Assembly (NCBI RefSeq): GCF_005405905.1 | Contig: NZ_BJHU01000025.1 | Span: 62,001-126,000 of the forward strand | Length of the DNA stretch: 64,000 nucleotides | Reading direction: 5' to 3' | DNA from: Acidovorax sp. NB1 | GTDB lineage: Bacteria; Pseudomonadota; Gammaproteobacteria; Burkholderiales; Burkholderiaceae_C | Notes under the pieces: generated by a model | What the model was told of the DNA's origin: nothing | What the model saw: the letters and a program-made list of their open reading frames with translations, nothing else | The model's database searches: none | Translations under genes and position numbers: made by a program | In this document: positions 54,094 through 62,742 of the stretch, piece by piece | Numbering within the stretch: position 1 is the stretch's first letter | Layout: each line of letters starts with the position of its first letter

Positions 54094-54543
54094 TCAGCCC
54101 GCCTCTGGCCGGGCCAGACCGCGCAGGGGGATGGGCGTGGAGAACACGATGGACGTGCGTGTTTCGCCATAGCCGTTGATGTCGCCCAAGAAGCGCTCCA
54201 GATCGGGCAGGTCGCGCGCCACGACCTGCATCACATACGAGTCGTTGCCGCTGACATGGTGGCACTCAAGCACCTGGGGCGACTGGCACAGTTTGTCGAT
54301 CAGCGCCTTCTTGCCGGGCTGCGGCACGTTGATGCCCACCACGGCACGCACGCCGTAGCCGACCTTGGCGGGGTCGATGTCGGCATGCACGCCGCGCACC
54401 ACGCCCGCCTCTTGCAGGCGGCGCAGGCGCTCGAGCGTGGCGGGCACCGACAGGCCCACGGCCTCGGCCAGTTCCTTGAGCGAGGCGCGGCCATCGGCCT
54501 GCAGCGCACTGATCAGGCGCCAGGCTTTGTCATCGATATCCAT
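54094..54543 (-). CDS. Lrp/AsnC family regulator
   Basis: The 149-residue protein has an N-terminal helix-turn-helix (DDKAWRLISALQADGRASLK, then ELAEAVGLSVPATLERLRRL) and a C-terminal RAM effector domain (VVGINVPQPGKKALIDKL, then VLECHHVSGNDSYVMQV). Lrp-type regulators respond to amino acids. It is divergent from a LysE-family exporter across 101 bases, which suggests that it activates export of the amino acid it senses. It ends ten bases from the converging VOC gene. Confidence 0.93.
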   Translation of the reverse strand: MDIDDKAWRLISALQADGRASLKELAEAVGLSVPATLERLRRLQEAGVVRGVHADIDPAKVGYGVRAVVGINVPQPGKKALIDKLCQSPQVLECHHVSGNDSYVMQVVARDLPDLERFLGDINGYGETRTSIVFSTPIPLRGLARPEAG

Positions 54544-54644
54544 ACAAGCCTTTATCGGTTGGCACAGAAAAAAGCGAAACCTAATTTGGGATTCGCCGAA
54601 TTTTCTGCATTCTCTACCGCCAGACGCCGCCCTAGCATCGGTGC

Positions 54645-55265
54645 ATGGACTTCACTTCAATCACCGTGTTTCTGCAAGCCGCCGTGATCGGCGTGCTCAT
54701 CGCGGCCCCTGTGGGCCCCATTGGCCTGCTGACCATGCAACGCACCCTGGAGCGGGGCCTGGCGGCCGGGCTGGCCACGGGCCTGGGCGCCGCTGCAGCC
54801 GATGCGGTGTATGGCGCCGTGGGCGCCTTCAGCGTGCGCTGGCTCATCGATGGGCTGACGCAGGCCAGGACGCCGCTGGCACTGGGCGGCGGCGCACTGC
54901 TGCTGGTGCTGGCCTGGCGTACCTGGCACGCGCCCGTGGCCCACAACGCCGCCCCGGCGCGCGACGCGCGGGGCCTGCTGGGCCTGGCGGCGGGCACGTT
55001 TGCGCTGACGCTGGCCAACCCGGCCACCATCGTGTCGTTCATTGCGGTGTTTGGCTCGCTAGGCGGCGGCCGGCCCAGCCTGCCGTCGCCGCTGTGGATG
55101 GTGGCGGGCGTGCTGGTGGGCTCTGCCGCCTGGTGGCTGCTGCTGACCAGCGCGATTGCCTATCAGCGGCAGCGCTTTACCCCCGCCTGGCGCCAGCGCA
55201 TCAACCGGGCATCGGCCTTGCTGCTGGGCGGGTTTGCGTTGTGGCAGTGGGGGCAACTGGTCTGA
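54645..55265 (+). CDS. LysE family amino-acid exporter
   Basis: The 206-residue membrane protein has about six helices and the LysE/RhtB hallmark FLQAAVIGVLIAAPVGPIGLL, followed by RTLERGLAAGLATGLGAAAA and TFALTLANPATIVSFIAVFG. It exports an amino acid or derivative across the inner membrane. The Lrp/AsnC gene back to back with it is the likely regulator. It is a second LysE-superfamily exporter in the window, distinct from ArgO at 11332. Confidence 0.9.
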   Translation: MDFTSITVFLQAAVIGVLIAAPVGPIGLLTMQRTLERGLAAGLATGLGAAAADAVYGAVGAFSVRWLIDGLTQARTPLALGGGALLLVLAWRTWHAPVAHNAAPARDARGLLGLAAGTFALTLANPATIVSFIAVFGSLGGGRPSLPSPLWMVAGVLVGSAAWWLLLTSAIAYQRQRFTPAWRQRINRASALLLGGFALWQWGQLV

Positions 55266-55300
55266 GGCTTTGAGTTACGCACAGGGATGCTGCAAAGGTA

Positions 55301-55335
55301 CTGACAATGCGGTGTCAGCAGCGGGCCCGCACCAT
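55301..55335 (+). promoter_or_regulatory. CTGACA-N6-TGTCAG operator with CACCAT box, upstream of the EVE gene
   Basis: CTGACA-ATGCGG-TGTCAG (55301-55318), then 11 bases, then CACCAT (55330-55335). Beyond it CGGTGGCTTCTTTGACCAGG resembles the downstream part of the 53159 element (CGGGGCTTCTTTCTTTCCA). It lies 31 bases before the EVE-gene ATG. Confidence 0.8.
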
Positions 55336-55365
55336 CGGTGGCTTCTTTGACCAGGAGCTTTTCTC

Positions 55366-55905
55366 ATGACAGACGCCCTGCTGCAACACCCCCTTTGGCC
55401 GGATGCCGAGCCTGCGCGCAGCGACATGCCTGTGTCGGCAGCGACCTCCGCAGCCACCCCGCGCCGCAACTGGATCGCCGTGGCCTGCGCCCAGCACGCC
55501 CGCCGGGGCTGCGCCACGCCGGGCGCGGGCTACATGCAGGTGTGCCATGGCAAGGTGGCGCCGCTGCAGCGCATACGCCCCGGCGACCGCGTGGCGTACT
55601 ACGCGCCCACGGTGACCATGGGCGGCAAGGACCGGCTGCAGGCGTTTGTTTCCATCGGCATCGTGTTGCCGGGCGCGCCGTATGCGTTTGACATGGGCGG
55701 AGGGTTTGTGCCCTCGCGCCGGGACGTGGCCTATGTGCCTGCGCGTGAGGCGGCGATTGCGCCGCTGCTGGACGACTTCGAGTTTGTGGACGACCGCCAG
55801 CGCTGGGGCAGCAAGTTCCGCTTTGGGCTGTTTGCCATCAGCGACCACGACATGCGCCTGATTGCGCAGGCGATGCAGGCCGAGCTGCAATCACTACATT
55901 TTTAA
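55366..55905 (+). CDS. EVE domain protein (UPF0310)
   Basis: The 179-residue protein has a 33-residue variable N-terminal part and an EVE domain: [51 protein letters not shown] and [20 protein letters not shown] is a PUA-like fold that reads modified bases in DNA or RNA and is sometimes tied to restriction systems; stand-alone members of this type are common and of unknown role. Its promoter carries the same operator as the VOC and GyrI-like genes. The final codons (SLHF and stop) lie in dispersed-repeat copy 10. Confidence 0.87.
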   Translation: MTDALLQHPLWPDAEPARSDMPVSAATSAATPRRNWIAVACAQHARRGCATPGAGYMQVCHGKVAPLQRIRPGDRVAYYAPTVTMGGKDRLQAFVSIGIVLPGAPYAFDMGGGFVPSRRDVAYVPAREAAIAPLLDDFEFVDDRQRWGSKFRFGLFAISDHDMRLIAQAMQAELQSLHF

Positions 55906-55955
55906 TAGCACCTCAGGCAATCTGCACTAGCGCATCTGGCCCAAAAGGCTTCAAA
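55892..55955 (+). repeat. AT-rich dispersed repeat, copy 10, overlapping a gene end
   Basis: CACTACATTTTTAATAGC, TCAGGCAATCTGCACTAGCG and CCCAAAAGGCTTCAAA. Its left arm provides the last codons and stop (TAA 55903-55905) of the EVE gene. Confidence 0.75.
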
Positions 55956-56004
55956 CGGGTCGCGAACAGCCCCGTGGGGCCTCCGAACAGCCCGCAGACT
56001 GGCG

Positions 56005-56121
56005 TCAGCACACCGCCATCAGCGTGTCCACCACCCGGCGTTGGGCGGCGGTCAGGGCGGTATAGCCTTCACGCAGCAGTCGCAGCACGATCGCGTGGAT
56101 TTCAATTTCGCTAGCGGGCAT
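56005..56121 (-). CDS. Possible small protein, 38 residues
   Basis: A short frame begins MPASEIEIHAIVLRLLREGY and ends RRVVDTLMAVC. AAGGAG lies six bases upstream of the ATG at 56121, an ideal distance, and the sequence would form amphipathic helices. An ATG at 56127 sits too close to that ribosome site. No family is recognised. It may be real because the ribosome site and composition are good, but its size makes this uncertain. Confidence 0.5.
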   Translation of the reverse strand: MPASEIEIHAIVLRLLREGYTALTAAQRRVVDTLMAVC

Positions 56122-56332
56122 GGTCATCTCCTTGAACGGCAACAGTGGGCGGCCGCCGCGTGGCGGGCCGATGACATGGGCACCTGCCACGACACAAAGA
56201 GGCGGGCGCCCGGGCCTGCCCCACCATGGACCAAGCCCCGATGCCACTGTGCCGGGGTGGCAGCGCAGGCGGTAGCACGATAAACGGGGAAGTTCGCGGC
56301 TTTTTTCGCGCGCCGCTCTGCAACCAAGGGGC

Positions 56333-57043
56333 TTATGGAGAGGTGGCCCCGGGCACGTAGGCGTCGATGACCGGCGGCTCGCTGTCCCCCGCAGCGGTGC
56401 GGGCCAGCTTGAACCAGGTCCAGGTCTCCACATCGGGCGCGTCGTAGCTGCCGTAGGACTGCCCACCCCACGAAAAGTACGAGCCCTTGTTGCCGGTAGT
56501 GAGGGTGCGCTTGCCCACAGCCAGGCTGCCGTCTTTGAGCAACGCCAGCCGGAACCCCTGCAGCTTGCCAGAGGTCCCGGGCTCGTTGCCGGACGGCGCG
56601 GTCTGCGGAGCCAGGTCGAGCATGCCGGAGCTGCAGCGGGCCTGCGCGCCGCTGTAGGTGACCAGGCTCCACTGCCGGGTGAGCGGGGTGCGCACGTTGC
56701 GGGCGCGGTTGATGGTGCGCGTGCGCAGCGTGGTTTCGCCGCCCTGCTGCTGCACCCAGACCTGTATCTCGGGCGAGCCGGCAAAAAACGGCAGGCTGCC
56801 CCGCACACCCGCAGGCTGCACCGGCGGCCAAGCGTACACGCCTTGCAGGGACGGGCAACCGAACCAGCTGCTCTGCATGGGGCCAAACGCCGCGGGCGGC
56901 TTGGGCGACCCCTGCACGTCCGGCCCGCAGGCCGTGAGGGCCAGGCAACACAGGGCCAACGTTGCGGCCCCACCGATGCGCTGCGCGCGCGGGTGCGTTG
57001 CAGGTAGGGCGCTGTGCGATGGCAGGGGAGCGGCAGGTGTCAT
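56333..57043 (-). CDS. Putative lipoprotein of unknown function
   Basis: The 236-residue product has a long charged lead, then a hydrophobic stretch (AATLALCCLALTACGPD) with a lipobox LTAC, so it is probably lipid-anchored. The mature part has WFGCPSLQGVYAWPPV, FAGSPEIQVWVQQQGGE, and further segments of beta character with two more cysteines. I do not recognise a family. The start MTPAAPLP at 57043 gives a lipoprotein signal with an unusually long n-region (about 30 residues). It stands alone, 90 bases upstream of the repeat near 57096 on the opposite side. Confidence 0.65.
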   Translation of the reverse strand: MTPAAPLPSHSALPATHPRAQRIGGAATLALCCLALTACGPDVQGSPKPPAAFGPMQSSWFGCPSLQGVYAWPPVQPAGVRGSLPFFAGSPEIQVWVQQQGGETTLRTRTINRARNVRTPLTRQWSLVTYSGAQARCSSGMLDLAPQTAPSGNEPGTSGKLQGFRLALLKDGSLAVGKRTLTTGNKGSYFSWGGQSYGSYDAPDVETWTWFKLARTAAGDSEPPVIDAYVPGATSP

Positions 57044-57095
57044 GGTGTCTGGGCGGTGATGCAGCCCGATTGTCGGGCCGGACACGGGGCCTGCA

Positions 57096-57161
57096 GTTGC
57101 TGCATTTTTGATAGCTGCTTGCGCATACCCCACCTGCGCTAGGGCCCTAAAAAGCTCTAAG
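57096..57161 (+). repeat. AT-rich dispersed intergenic repeat, copy 11
   Basis: GTTGCTGCATTTTTGATAGC, TGCTTGCGCATACCCCACCTGCGC and TAGGGCCCTAAAAAGCTCTAA follow the family order. It lies between the lipoprotein gene and the end of the cytochrome/molybdopterin gene. Confidence 0.8.
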
Positions 57162-57169
57162 AACCTGTT

Positions 57170-60100
57170 CTAAGGGTGCGCGGGCCCCGCACGCACGCGG
57201 GCCAGCGCCTCGGGCACGTCACGCCATGCCGGGAGGCCCGGTGCGTAGCGCTGGCGCATGTAGCCCGCCAGCTCGGTGATCTGCGCGTCGCTGAGCGCAT
57301 GGCCGAAGCCGGGCATGAAGCCGATGTCGCGCGCGGCGGGCTCGCGGATGCCGTGCACGATGACCTGCAGCAGGTTGTCGGGCCGGTCGCTGTGCAGGTT
57401 GCTGTTGAGCGCCAGGGGCACGTTCACGCCCAGCAGCTTGGGCCCGTTGCCGTCATGGTGGCAGGCGGCGCAGGCACTGTCGAACAGGCGCTGGGCCTGG
57501 CCGGGTTGCGGGGCCAGCGCGGCGGCCTGGGCCACGGCGGCTTGGGCGCGTTGCTGCGGGTCAGACACGGGCTGGGTGGCTGGCTGGGTAGCCGCTTCCG
57601 CAGCGGTGAACGAGGCCAAGTAGCCCGCCATGGCGCGGATGTCGTCGTCGGGCAAATGCGCCAGCTCGCGCACCACGGGCGCCATGGGGCCGGAGGCGCT
57701 GCCATGCTGCGGGCTGTGGCCGTGGCGCAGGTAGCCATACAGCGCATCGGCCGTCCAGGGCACGGGCGCATTGGACAGGCCGGTGAGCGCAGGCGCCTCC
57801 CAGCCATCAATCATGGCGCCCGACAGAAACGCAGCGCCACCCTGCTCCGCCCCCAGCGCATTGCGCGGCGTGTGGCAGGCGCCGCAGTGGCCCACGCCCT
57901 GCACCAGGTAGGCGCCCCGGTTCCATTCGGGGGGGCGGGTTGGGTCCGGCTTGAACGGCGTGGCGTCGTGGAACAGCGCGTTCCAGCCCGCCATGAGGGG
58001 GCGCACGCTGAAGGGGAAGGTCAACTCGGTCTTGGGCACCTCGGCCCGCACGGCGGGCTGCGCCATCAGGTAAGCGTACAGCGCCGTGAGGTCGTCGTCG
58101 CTCATCTTGGCGAACGACGTGTAGGGGAACGCGGGGTACAGGTGCTTGCCGTCGCGCGAGATGCCTTCGCGCATGGCGCGCTGGAAGGCGCTGAAGGACC
58201 ACTGGCCGATGCCGGTCTCGGCGTCGGGCGTGAGGTTGGTGGTGTAGACCTTGCCGAAGGGCGTTTCCATGGCGCGGCCGCCCGTATTGGGCGTACCGCC
58301 TGGGGCGGTGTGGCACACCACGCAGTCACCCGCAGCGGCCAGCAAGCGGCCGCGTTCGATGGTGGCGGCGTTGTAGACCGACGCGCCCGCCGTCTGCACC
58401 ACGGGCGCGATGGAGGGGCGCCAGCCCAGCAAAGCCGCGCCCATGGCGATGCCACCAGCGGCCAGGGCCAGGGCGCGTGCCCAGGGGCTGCGTTTTGCGG
58501 GCCATGTGGCGCTGGCGGGCACGGTGGGTGCGGGCAGCTCCAGCGTGGGCAAAACCTCGGCCTGCTCGGTGGGTGGGGGGTTGCCTGCAGCCGACTCGCC
58601 TGCGGCACCGGGCAGCGGGTTGAGCCCGGCGCGCACCACCTCGGGCGTGAACGGCGGCGCGCGAAAGCGCACACCCGTCGCATCAAAAATCGCGTTGGCA
58701 ATCGCTGCTGTGCCCGGCACGGACGACGACTCGCCCGAGCCCAGCGGCGCCTCGTCCTGCCGGGGCATGTGCATGACCTCGATGACCGGCACTTCTCGAA
58801 AGCTCAGGATGGGGTAGCTGCCCCATTCGCGGTTGTCCACGGCCTGCTTGACGGGCTCGAACGTCACCTGCTCCTTGAGCGCGCGGCTGGTGGTCTGCAG
58901 CACGTTGCCGTGCACCTGCTGCTCCACACCAGCAGGGTTCACCATCAGGCCCGCGTCGTGCCCCACGACCACGCGGCGCACATGCACCTCGCCGGTCTTC
59001 TTATTGACCTCCACATCGGCCACCCAGGCCGCCCAGGCGGCGCCAAAGCCGGGCCATTTGCTGTGGATGTAGCGGGCGTAAGCAAAGCCCTGGCCTTGCA
59101 CCCAGTCACCGCTGTTGTCAGCATCCAAGGGGCGCTGCTGCGGGCCGGTGCGGCGAATCCAGCCCGCTTTTTCGGCCGTGGCCTGCACCAGCTCGGCTGC
59201 GCGCGGGTCGTTGAGCAGTTGCAGGCGGAACTGCACCGGGTCCACACCCGCCGCCGTGGCCAGCTCGTCCACATACGACTCGTGCGCAAACGAATTGGGC
59301 AGGGCCGACACGCCTCGCAGCCACGATGCACGCACGATGGGCGGCATGTCGTTGACGGCCACGCGCAGGTTGTCGTACTGGTAGGGCGGGCGCGCAGTGC
59401 GGTCGCCCATCTCGTAGGCCTGGGCCACGGGCTCGATGGTGCGGGTGAGCAGCAGGGCCAGCGTGGGCGCGCCGTTGGAGGGGTAGGACGTTTCAAAGTC
59501 GTACGCCGCCACGGTGCCGTCGGCCTTGAGCCCGCCGCGCACCTGCATGAGCTGGGCCGTGCCCTTGGGTTCCCACAAATGCTCCTGCTCGCGCGTGAGC
59601 TGCACGCGCACCGGGGCGCCCACGGCGCGCGAGAGCAGCGCGGCATCGGCCGCCACATCGTCGGCGCCGTTGCGGCCATAGCAGCCTGCGGCCTCCATGC
59701 GGATGAGGTCGATGTCCACATCGGGCAGCCTCATCAGGCGGGCCAGATCGGCGCGCAGCACATGGGGGTTCTGCGTGCCCGCCCACACGGTCATGCGCGG
59801 GCGGCCGGTGCTGTCATCACTGCGCCATTCGGCCACCGCGCAGGACGGGCCGATGGAGCCGTGCATCTGGTACGGCCACACATAGGTGCGCGGCATGGGC
59901 TGGCCGTCGGCAGACAGCGCGGCCAGGGCGCCCTCCACATCGCCCTCGTCCACCAGGCGGCGCTGCGTGGCGGGGTTGGCGCGGATGGCTTGTTCCAGCG
60001 CCTCGGCGCTGTCCTGGCGCGGAAAGCCGGGCCAGTCCTTCCAGCGCACTTTCAGATCGCGCAGCGCCTGCTCGGCCTGTTCCTCGCGCTCGGCGACGAT

Positions 60101-60925
60101 GCCCACAAAGTCGCGGATCACCACCACGGCGCGGATGCCGGGGACGTGCGCGATGGACTGCTGGTCTACCGATTCGAGCGTGTTGCCGATGAAGTCGCCA
60201 TGGTCGGCCCCCGCATACGGCGGGCGCACCACGCGGCCGTGCAGCATGCCGGGCACACGCATGTCGTGCACAAACACCAGCTCGCCACTGACCTTGGCGG
60301 GGATGTCCACGCGTGGCACGGACTGGCCGACCACGGTGTAGTCGGCAGCGGCCTTGGTGGCCGTGGCATCGGCCAGCTCCAGCGTGGTGTGTGCGCCCGC
60401 CAGCAGCGCGCCGTAGGCCACGTGGCGCGACGGGTCTGAGGCGACCTGCACCACACCGGCACGCACCTGCAATTGATCCACCGGCACACCCAGTCGCTCT
60501 GCGGCCTGTGCCACCAGCCAGTGGCGCGCCTGTGCGGCGGCGATGCGCAGGGGCTTGGCGTGGATCTGGATGGATGCACTCGCGATGGTGGCGCCCTGGT
60601 TGGGCGCGCGGGTGGTGTCGCCCAGCACCATGTTCACCCGGGCCAGCGGCACGTCGAGTTCTTCGGCCACGATCTGCGCGAGTGCGGTGCGGATGCCGGT
60701 GCCCAGGTCCACATGGCCGTTGAGTGCGGTCACGCTGCCGTCGTCCCACACGGCGATCAGTATCTCTACGCCCTCGGCCGGGTTGCCCGCCACCAACGCG
60801 GGCTGACCCTTGACGGGCGGCGGTGCGGGCGGCGGGTTGCGCACCACCAGCAGCACGCCCTGGGCAGCATGGAAGTCGGCGCGGGTGAGCGGGCTGTGGG
60901 CGCGCAGGGATAGAGGCGTGCTCAT
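57170..60925 (-). CDS. nicB: Molybdopterin dehydrogenase – tri-heme cytochrome c fusion (nicotinate dehydrogenase B-like)
   Basis: The 1251-residue protein joins a xanthine-oxidase-type molybdopterin domain (residues about 1-750; segments TALNGHVDLGTGIRTALAQI, PLGSGESSSVPGTAAI) to a membrane helix (about 812-833) and a cytochrome c part with three heme sites: CVVCH near 868, CGACH near 1012 and CAACH near 1150. NicB of Pseudomonas putida (nicotinate to 6-hydroxynicotinate) has this layout. Electrons would pass to the respiratory chain without an FAD subunit. The start overlaps the 2Fe-2S gene stop by four bases. The substrate is inferred; other N-heterocycles or aldehydes are possible. Confidence 0.85.
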   Translation of the reverse strand: MSTPLSLRAHSPLTRADFHAAQGVLLVVRNPPPAPPPVKGQPALVAGNPAEGVEILIAVWDDGSVTALNGHVDLGTGIRTALAQIVAEELDVPLARVNMVLGDTTRAPNQGATIASASIQIHAKPLRIAAAQARHWLVAQAAERLGVPVDQLQVRAGVVQVASDPSRHVAYGALLAGAHTTLELADATATKAAADYTVVGQSVPRVDIPAKVSGELVFVHDMRVPGMLHGRVVRPPYAGADHGDFIGNTLESVDQQSIAHVPGIRAVVVIRDFVGIVAEREEQAEQALRDLKVRWKDWPGFPRQDSAEALEQAIRANPATQRRLVDEGDVEGALAALSADGQPMPRTYVWPYQMHGSIGPSCAVAEWRSDDSTGRPRMTVWAGTQNPHVLRADLARLMRLPDVDIDLIRMEAAGCYGRNGADDVAADAALLSRAVGAPVRVQLTREQEHLWEPKGTAQLMQVRGGLKADGTVAAYDFETSYPSNGAPTLALLLTRTIEPVAQAYEMGDRTARPPYQYDNLRVAVNDMPPIVRASWLRGVSALPNSFAHESYVDELATAAGVDPVQFRLQLLNDPRAAELVQATAEKAGWIRRTGPQQRPLDADNSGDWVQGQGFAYARYIHSKWPGFGAAWAAWVADVEVNKKTGEVHVRRVVVGHDAGLMVNPAGVEQQVHGNVLQTTSRALKEQVTFEPVKQAVDNREWGSYPILSFREVPVIEVMHMPRQDEAPLGSGESSSVPGTAAIANAIFDATGVRFRAPPFTPEVVRAGLNPLPGAAGESAAGNPPPTEQAEVLPTLELPAPTVPASATWPAKRSPWARALALAAGGIAMGAALLGWRPSIAPVVQTAGASVYNAATIERGRLLAAAGDCVVCHTAPGGTPNTGGRAMETPFGKVYTTNLTPDAETGIGQWSFSAFQRAMREGISRDGKHLYPAFPYTSFAKMSDDDLTALYAYLMAQPAVRAEVPKTELTFPFSVRPLMAGWNALFHDATPFKPDPTRPPEWNRGAYLVQGVGHCGACHTPRNALGAEQGGAAFLSGAMIDGWEAPALTGLSNAPVPWTADALYGYLRHGHSPQHGSASGPMAPVVRELAHLPDDDIRAMAGYLASFTAAEAATQPATQPVSDPQQRAQAAVAQAAALAPQPGQAQRLFDSACAACHHDGNGPKLLGVNVPLALNSNLHSDRPDNLLQVIVHGIREPAARDIGFMPGFGHALSDAQITELAGYMRQRYAPGLPAWRDVPEALARVRAGPAHP

Positions 60926-61428
60926 GCCTGGGCCTCGCGCATCAGCTGGGCCGCGCGCAGTACGGCGCGGATGATTTCGACATGTGTGCCGCAGCGGCAC
61001 AGGTTGCCCGACAGCTCGCGGCGCACTGCCGCTTCGTCGGGGTCTGGATTGCGCTCCAGCAAGGCCACGGCCATCATCATCATGCCGTTGAGGCAGTAGC
61101 CGCATTGGGCGGCCTGCTCATCCACAAAGGCTTGCTGCACCGGGTGAAATCCTGCCGTGCTGCGGCAGCGCCCGGGCAGCCCTTCCAGCGTGGTCACCTC
61201 GCGGCCTGCCACGCCCTGCGCCGGAATCACGCAGGCCCGCGCGGCAATGCCATCCACCAGTACCGTGCACGCACCGCACTGCCCCAGGCCGCAGCCGTAC
61301 TTGGGGCCGTTGAGCGACAGGTCGTTGCGCAGCACGTGCAGCAGCGTGGCGCTGGCCAAGGTGCTCTGCGGCAGGGCAAACGGCTGGCCATTGACGACAA
61401 CCGGGGAGTGTGAAGCGGGCGCGTGCAT
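60922..61428 (-). CDS. nicA: 2Fe-2S subunit of the molybdopterin dehydrogenase (NicA-like)
   Basis: The 168-residue protein has a plant-type 2Fe-2S domain (C46, C51, C54, C66 in YGCGLGQCGACTVLV and nearby) and a second helical 2Fe-2S domain (C109, C112, C144, C146 in QCGYCLNG and GNLCRCGTH). This is the standard electron-transfer subunit of the xanthine-oxidase family and pairs with the large subunit that overlaps it. Together they form the two-subunit NicAB type of enzyme. It lies 21 bases downstream of the ABC solute-binding gene, so the transporter and enzyme genes form one unit. Confidence 0.9.
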   Translation of the reverse strand: MHAPASHSPVVVNGQPFALPQSTLASATLLHVLRNDLSLNGPKYGCGLGQCGACTVLVDGIAARACVIPAQGVAGREVTTLEGLPGRCRSTAGFHPVQQAFVDEQAAQCGYCLNGMMMMAVALLERNPDPDEAAVRRELSGNLCRCGTHVEIIRAVLRAAQLMREAQA

Positions 61429-61449
61429 GTCTCGATGGGTTGTTCTGAA

Positions 61450-62622
61450 TCAGCGTCGCAGCGACCCGCTGCGCGTGTACATCTCCAGGTCCACAAAGTT
61501 GGAGCCATTGTGGTTGTTAGGGCCGTAGACCAGCGGAAAGTCCCCGATCTTGGTGGTGCCCATGTCTTCCATGGCCTTGATGAAACCTTCACGCGTGAGC
61601 GCTTTGCCTGCGCGTTTGACGCCTTCCACAAACACGCGGGCGGCGATGTAGCCCTCCAGCATGGTGTAGCTGTCGATCTTCTCGCCCGCGTCCGCGCGGT
61701 CCTTGCGGTAGTCGGCCACGATGGCCAGGCGGCTGGCCTGCGGCGAGGGCACGATGCTGGCCGTGACCAGCCCTTCGATGCCGCCGTTCAGGCGCTGCGC
61801 AGAGCCCGGTGCGTCGGTGATGCCCACCGAGATGGTGTACAGCGGCGAGGCTGCGCCTGCGGCTCGGTAGTCGCGCAGGAACACCTCCACCATCTTGCCC
61901 GCCATGATCATCACCACCGCACCCGGCTGGGCCTTGGTGAGCTGCGCCACCTGGGGCTTGGCGTCGGTGGCGGCGATCTCCATGGGCACGGATTCGACCA
62001 CTTTGACCTTCAGGCCCTGGGCGATCTGCAGGCAGGTGTCGAGGTTGGATTTGCCGAACGCGCTGTTCTGGTAGATGACGGCAATGTTGTTAATGCCCAG
62101 CGTGGCCAGATGCCCCACGATCTTGCGCAGCTCGACCTCGTAGCTGGCGCGCACGTGGAACAGGTAGCGGTTGTGCGTAGTGCGGAATGACGTGGTGCCC
62201 ACCAGCGGCGCGAACATGGGCACACCCGCCTTTTCGGCGATGGGCATGGCGGCGATGAGGTTGCCGGTGGCCACGTAGCCGATCAGGGCAAACACCTTGT
62301 CTTCATCAATGAGCTTGGCCGTGTTTTCGGCCGTCTTCTTGGGCTCGTAGGCATCGTCGTGCGACACCAGCTCCAGCGTGCGGCCCTGCACGCCGCCGGT
62401 CTTGTTCACCTTGTCGAACGCCAGCGCAATGCCTGCCTTGTAGTCCACCCCGAAATCCTTGGCCGGGCCGGTGAACACGGCCGACTGGCCTACCTTGATG
62501 CGGGTGTCTGTCACCCCGGTCTCGGCGGCTGCCGGGCCTGCGGCCCCCAGAGCAGCGGCAGCCAGGGTTGTCAGCATCACACGGCGGTCGATGCCCCCCT
62601 CCTCCATCCCACGAAATTTCAT
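61450..62622 (-). CDS. Branched-chain-type ABC transporter substrate-binding protein
   Basis: The 390-residue protein is a periplasmic type 1 binding protein (LivJ/Peripla_BP_6 class) with a twin-arginine-like signal (DRRVMLTTLAAAALGAAG, cleaved near AAA). The mature part begins TRIKVGQSAVFTGPAKDFGV, then AFDKVNKTGGVQGRTLELVS and FALIGYVATGNLIAAMPIAE. Family members carry leucine-like amino acids, urea, or aromatic acids such as benzoate derivatives. Its placement between a nicotinamidase and nicotinate-dehydrogenase-like genes suggests a pyridine compound as ligand, which remains an inference. Confidence 0.88.
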   Translation of the reverse strand: MKFRGMEEGGIDRRVMLTTLAAAALGAAGPAAAETGVTDTRIKVGQSAVFTGPAKDFGVDYKAGIALAFDKVNKTGGVQGRTLELVSHDDAYEPKKTAENTAKLIDEDKVFALIGYVATGNLIAAMPIAEKAGVPMFAPLVGTTSFRTTHNRYLFHVRASYEVELRKIVGHLATLGINNIAVIYQNSAFGKSNLDTCLQIAQGLKVKVVESVPMEIAATDAKPQVAQLTKAQPGAVVMIMAGKMVEVFLRDYRAAGAASPLYTISVGITDAPGSAQRLNGGIEGLVTASIVPSPQASRLAIVADYRKDRADAGEKIDSYTMLEGYIAARVFVEGVKRAGKALTREGFIKAMEDMGTTKIGDFPLVYGPNNHNGSNFVDLEMYTRSGSLRR

Positions 62623-62742
62623 GAAACGCTCCTTACATCAAGTGCGCAAGTTTCCCTGCAAGCGGAGCGGCTGCGCAACCATTTCTGCGGGGTGTTGTGA
62701 ATCCGTCAAACCCCGGCGCGCAAGCACCGGGGCGGGGCGCCA

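Noticed and set aside
57176..60439. A 1087-residue open frame on the plus strand opposite the molybdopterin/cytochrome gene
   Set aside because: It is an antisense shadow caused by high third-position G/C. It is His/Gly/Arg-rich without domains, while the minus strand has cofactor and heme motifs throughout.
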